From: Candidatus Heimdallarchaeota archaeon AB_125
GTDB taxonomy: Archaea > Asgardarchaeota > Heimdallarchaeia > Heimdallarchaeales > Heimdallarchaeaceae
NCBI GenBank assembly: GCA_001940755.1
Contig: MEHH01000012.1
Location: 1 to 22,347 of the forward strand
Direction of reading: 5' to 3'
Length of the DNA stretch: 22,347 nucleotides
Part shown: piece after piece, positions 20,281 through 22,347 of the stretch
Layout: each line of letters starts with the position of its first letter
How positions within the stretch are numbered: the stretch's first letter is position 1
The notes under the pieces: generated by a model
What the model was told of the DNA's origin: nothing
Databases searched by the model: none
Seen by the model: the letters and a program-made list of their open reading frames with translations, nothing else
Made by a program: the position numbers and the translations under genes

Positions 20281-20320
20281 GGTCTAAATGCGAGTTTTAG
20301 AGTTTTTTAAGATTTGGACC
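20281..20320 (+). terminator. Stem-loop after the ABC ATPase gene
   Basis: GGTCTAAAT (20281-20289) pairs with ATTTGGACC (20312-20320) over 9 bp with one U-G pair; the 22-nt loop contains a run of six T residues. It lies 25 nt past the ATPase stop and well before the Dpp operon promoter. Its function as terminator is inferred. Confidence 0.3.
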
Positions 20321-20397
20321 AAGACTTTTCTTACTTATATATATTTCCCCTAGTTTCTTCATAAGACTTAAAAATGCATAAACTGGCCATAATAATA

Positions 20398-20428
20398 ATT
20401 AGTGACTCACTAATACTCTTATGAGTAT
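20398..20428. promoter_or_regulatory. Operator-like palindromes upstream of the Dpp-type operon
   Basis: ATTAGTGA-C-TCACTAAT (20398-20414) is a perfect 17-nt palindrome. It abuts a second inverted repeat, ATACTC-TTAT-GAGTAT (20413-20428). A TATA-like stretch, ATAATAATAA (about 20389-20398), is directly upstream, so the palindromes would cover the transcription start, a usual place for an archaeal repressor to bind. GGAGA at 20438-20442 is the Shine-Dalgarno of the dppB-like gene. Confidence 0.5.
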
Positions 20429-20449
20429 AAACTTCGCGGAGAAAAATAT

Positions 20450-21457
20450 ATGTCATTAAAAGGATTCATTATTAGAAGAACCATATATATTGTCCCGGTT
20501 ATGCTAGGAATCACGTTGATGAACTTTACACTTATCAACATCAGTCCTGGTGACCCTGTAGTCGTAAGACTAGGGTTAATCCAATGTGATAATGACGTCT
20601 GTTACAATAATGCTTACAACAGAGAAGCAATAGAAATGGGCCTTCTTACTCAAGATATGTACACTGTCCCATGGTTTAATCGTTATGTATCTTTTGTTAA
20701 CGATTTACTACATTTTGACTTAGGTAAGTCGTGGTACTATACTCAGGCGGGAGAAGGTATACCGATAGCGCAAATTATAGGGGAAAGAGCAATATATACA
20801 GTAGTGCTCAATGTACTTTCATTTGTATTCTCGCTATTACTGGCAACAGCAATTGGTGTAGTATCAGCAACACGTCAAAACTCTTTTTGGGATAGGTCAT
20901 TAACGGTTGCGATGCTGTTAGGATATTCAATGCCTCTGTTTTGGCTTGCAAAACTTTTGATGTTACTTTCTTTCGAGTTATTTAACTTCACAGGAGTAGC
21001 AAATAAAGATGCATTCAGGAAACCACTGTTTCTAAATCCAAATTTCTATAAATATCTGATATTGCCAACAATAGCTCTAACATTGGGTGGTCTAGTATTT
21101 ATGGCAAGGTTAGTAAGATCACAACTGTTAGAGATTCTGAGACAAGATTATATCACAACAGCGAAAGCAAAAGGATTAGACAATCGAGCGGTTATTTACA
21201 AACACGCGTTCAGAAATGGATTATTACCAATAGTAACAATTATTGGAAATTCATTACCAGGGCTTTTAGCAGGCTCTGTAATGATCGAAAGTGTGTTTGG
21301 ATGGCCGGGAATCGGAACAGTCTTTCTAGAAGGAGCGCTCTTCAGAGATTATCCAATGATGATGGCTACGAACACGATCTTTCCGCTGCTATTTCTTGTA
21401 GCGCGGTTACTTACGGATATCACGTACGTCTTTATCGACCCAAGAATAAGATATTAA
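20450..21457 (+). CDS. dppB: Peptide/nickel-type ABC transporter permease, DppB/OppB family
   Basis: This is one of two channel subunits that carry oligopeptides or related solutes taken from a binding protein. The product is 335 residues with about six spans. FIIRRTIYIVPVMLGITLMNFTLINISPGDP at the start is the standard DppB opening. The EAA loop that contacts the ATPase is DYITTAKAKGLDNRAVIYKHA (233-252). The end, SVFGWPGIGTVFLEGALFRDYPMM...VFIDPRIRY, is typical. The extracytoplasmic loop after SPGDP is enlarged (about residues 36-100, with CDNDVCYNNAYN), as in some archaeal members, and may bear on binding-protein contact. ATG 20450 has GGAGA eight bases upstream. The DppC-like gene follows after 14 nt. 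Confidence 0.96.
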   Translation: MSLKGFIIRRTIYIVPVMLGITLMNFTLINISPGDPVVVRLGLIQCDNDVCYNNAYNREAIEMGLLTQDMYTVPWFNRYVSFVNDLLHFDLGKSWYYTQAGEGIPIAQIIGERAIYTVVLNVLSFVFSLLLATAIGVVSATRQNSFWDRSLTVAMLLGYSMPLFWLAKLLMLLSFELFNFTGVANKDAFRKPLFLNPNFYKYLILPTIALTLGGLVFMARLVRSQLLEILRQDYITTAKAKGLDNRAVIYKHAFRNGLLPIVTIIGNSLPGLLAGSVMIESVFGWPGIGTVFLEGALFRDYPMMMATNTIFPLLFLVARLLTDITYVFIDPRIRY

Positions 21458-21471
21458 GGTGAGATATACAT

Positions 21472-22347
21472 ATGGCAACAGCAGAACAAGAACAAATAGG
21501 CGAATTTCTGTTAGACGAAAAGACTCTACGAGAAATTGAAGCCATGAAAGGTGCTGGACAGTGGAGTATTGTCTGGCGCAGAATCAAGAAAGATAAAATG
21601 GGTATGCTTGGTCTTTACATCGTACTCTTCTTAATTTTGATGGCTTTCGCATCTTGGATTTTACTTGGATTTGATAATTGGCTCACAGAATTAGGAGTAC
21701 TCTACGGAGATCCAGAAAAGATTGGTAGTATCAACAATCTCTATATTGAATTATGGCTTCCGGGAATGCCTAAGGACAGTCCTCTCGTACTGTTCCAACA
21801 TCCAAGGCACCATTTCGCAGCAGAAGCAAGACTCCCTCCATCATTTTTACATCCTTTTGGCACAGATGGTATTGGTCATGACATGCTATCCAGAGTTTTC
21901 TTTGGAGCAACAGTCTCTTTAGCTCTAGGTTTCATTGGTCAGATGACCACAGTTATCATTGGTACAGTTCTAGGATCCATTGCGGGTTTCTATGGTGGGG
22001 TTATAGATGATGTTTTACAGAGGGTTATTGAAATACTCTACTCAATGCCAGGCTTTATTCTGATGATATTTATCATTGTACTCTTTGAGGACGCGAATAT
22101 CCCAGGAGGTCGGTATACGGTGGTAGTAATATTCTTCTCTTTGATCGGTTGGGGAGGAACAGCACTTATAGTTAGGTCAAACTTCTTCTCTTTGAAGCAG
22201 CAAGACTTTGTTGAAGCGGAACGGGCGCTTGGTGCGAGTGATATGAGAATTATTTTCAAGCATATCCTACCAAACTCTTTGGCACCACTAATTATTATCG
22301 TAACGCTAGGTATAGCAAATACTATTTTCCTCTTTGCAGCATTAGCA
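21472..22347 (+). CDS. dppC: Peptide/nickel-type ABC transporter permease, DppC/OppC family (3' partial)
   Basis: The second permease subunit of the same transporter. It starts at ATG 21472 with GGTGAG (21459-21464) as Shine-Dalgarno and is open to the window's last base, giving 292 residues so far. A cytoplasmic N-terminus (1-43) leads to a first span (LGLYIVLFLILMAFASWIL), then a long outer loop (about 68-130). HPFGTDGIGHDMLSRVFFGATVSL (127-150) is the DppC signature, and DFVEAERALGASDMRIIFKHILPNS (245-269) is the EAA loop. The C-terminal span and the expected ATPase and solute-binding genes lie beyond the window. Substrate is unknown. Confidence 0.95.
   Translation, partial: MATAEQEQIGEFLLDEKTLREIEAMKGAGQWSIVWRRIKKDKMGMLGLYIVLFLILMAFASWILLGFDNWLTELGVLYGDPEKIGSINNLYIELWLPGMPKDSPLVLFQHPRHHFAAEARLPPSFLHPFGTDGIGHDMLSRVFFGATVSLALGFIGQMTTVIIGTVLGSIAGFYGGVIDDVLQRVIEILYSMPGFILMIFIIVLFEDANIPGGRYTVVVIFFSLIGWGGTALIVRSNFFSLKQQDFVEAERALGASDMRIIFKHILPNSLAPLIIIVTLGIANTIFLFAALA

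Noticed and set aside
20257..20449. Riboswitch in the gap before the Dpp-type operon
   Set aside because: The stem at 20281-20320 lies upstream of the operon's TATA box and so would not be in its mRNA; the later repeats look like DNA operators.
1..22347. CRISPR array, integrase, toxin-antitoxin pair or phage module
   Set aside because: No regularly spaced repeats, no integrase, and no recognisable toxin-antitoxin or phage structural genes were seen; the only mobile element is tnpB.

Overview
The window reads as an AT-rich archaeal chromosome segment, most likely from an Asgard archaeon. Archaeal signs are TATA-box promoters 20-30 nt ahead of many start codons, GGTGAT/GAGG-type Shine-Dalgarno sites, a type 2 isopentenyl-diphosphate isomerase, an archaetidylinositol-phosphate-synthase-like enzyme and an archaeal Rqc2/NEMF protein. 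The Asgard assignment is an inference. It rests on a Ras/Rab-type small GTPase with a coiled-coil tail, an EMC6-like membrane protein, an AN1 zinc finger fused to a site-2 protease, and formate-THF ligase. None of these alone is proof.

Layout. 1-1515: tail of a probable DUF418-like membrane acyltransferase, then a divergent DinB-like/YciI-like pair. 1578-4446: formate-tetrahydrofolate ligase (-) diverging from an AN1-S2P intramembrane protease (+). 4498-5953: a solitary TnpB element inserted between convergent genes, with hairpins, a 9-bp direct repeat and a possible C/D-box sRNA at its left edge. 5950-6999: IDI-2 (-). 7145-8366: an RPB9/TFS-type single zinc ribbon overlapping a ThiI-like THUMP protein whose PP-loop is destroyed. 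8363-10020 (-): an overlapping three-gene operon (CBS + zinc ribbon, Mut7-C RNase, AMMECR1). 10103-12118 (-): Rqc2/NEMF, back to back with an EMC6-like gene (12139, +); the two start codons flank a perfectly centred palindrome carrying a Shine-Dalgarno on each strand. 12583-14986: small membrane and unknown proteins around a CDP-alcohol phosphatidyltransferase. 15040-16541: a coiled-coil protein plus small GTPase operon, convergent with a membrane protein bearing zinc ribbons at both ends (16552-17829). 18005-19462: an unknown coiled-coil protein. 19534-20256: an orphan MacB/LolD-type ATPase. 20450-end: DppB/DppC permeases of a peptide (or other solute) ABC transporter, with operator-like palindromes upstream; DppC runs off the window.

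The most notable themes are (i) a 7-12.5 kb stretch rich in translation, RNA and protein quality-control factors, (ii) a eukaryote-like GTPase with a candidate coiled-coil partner, (iii) a degenerate ThiI pseudoenzyme, and (iv) a codon-usage switch inside the formate-THF ligase gene. No tRNA, rRNA or CRISPR array was seen. No gene-free stretch exceeds about 300 bases.
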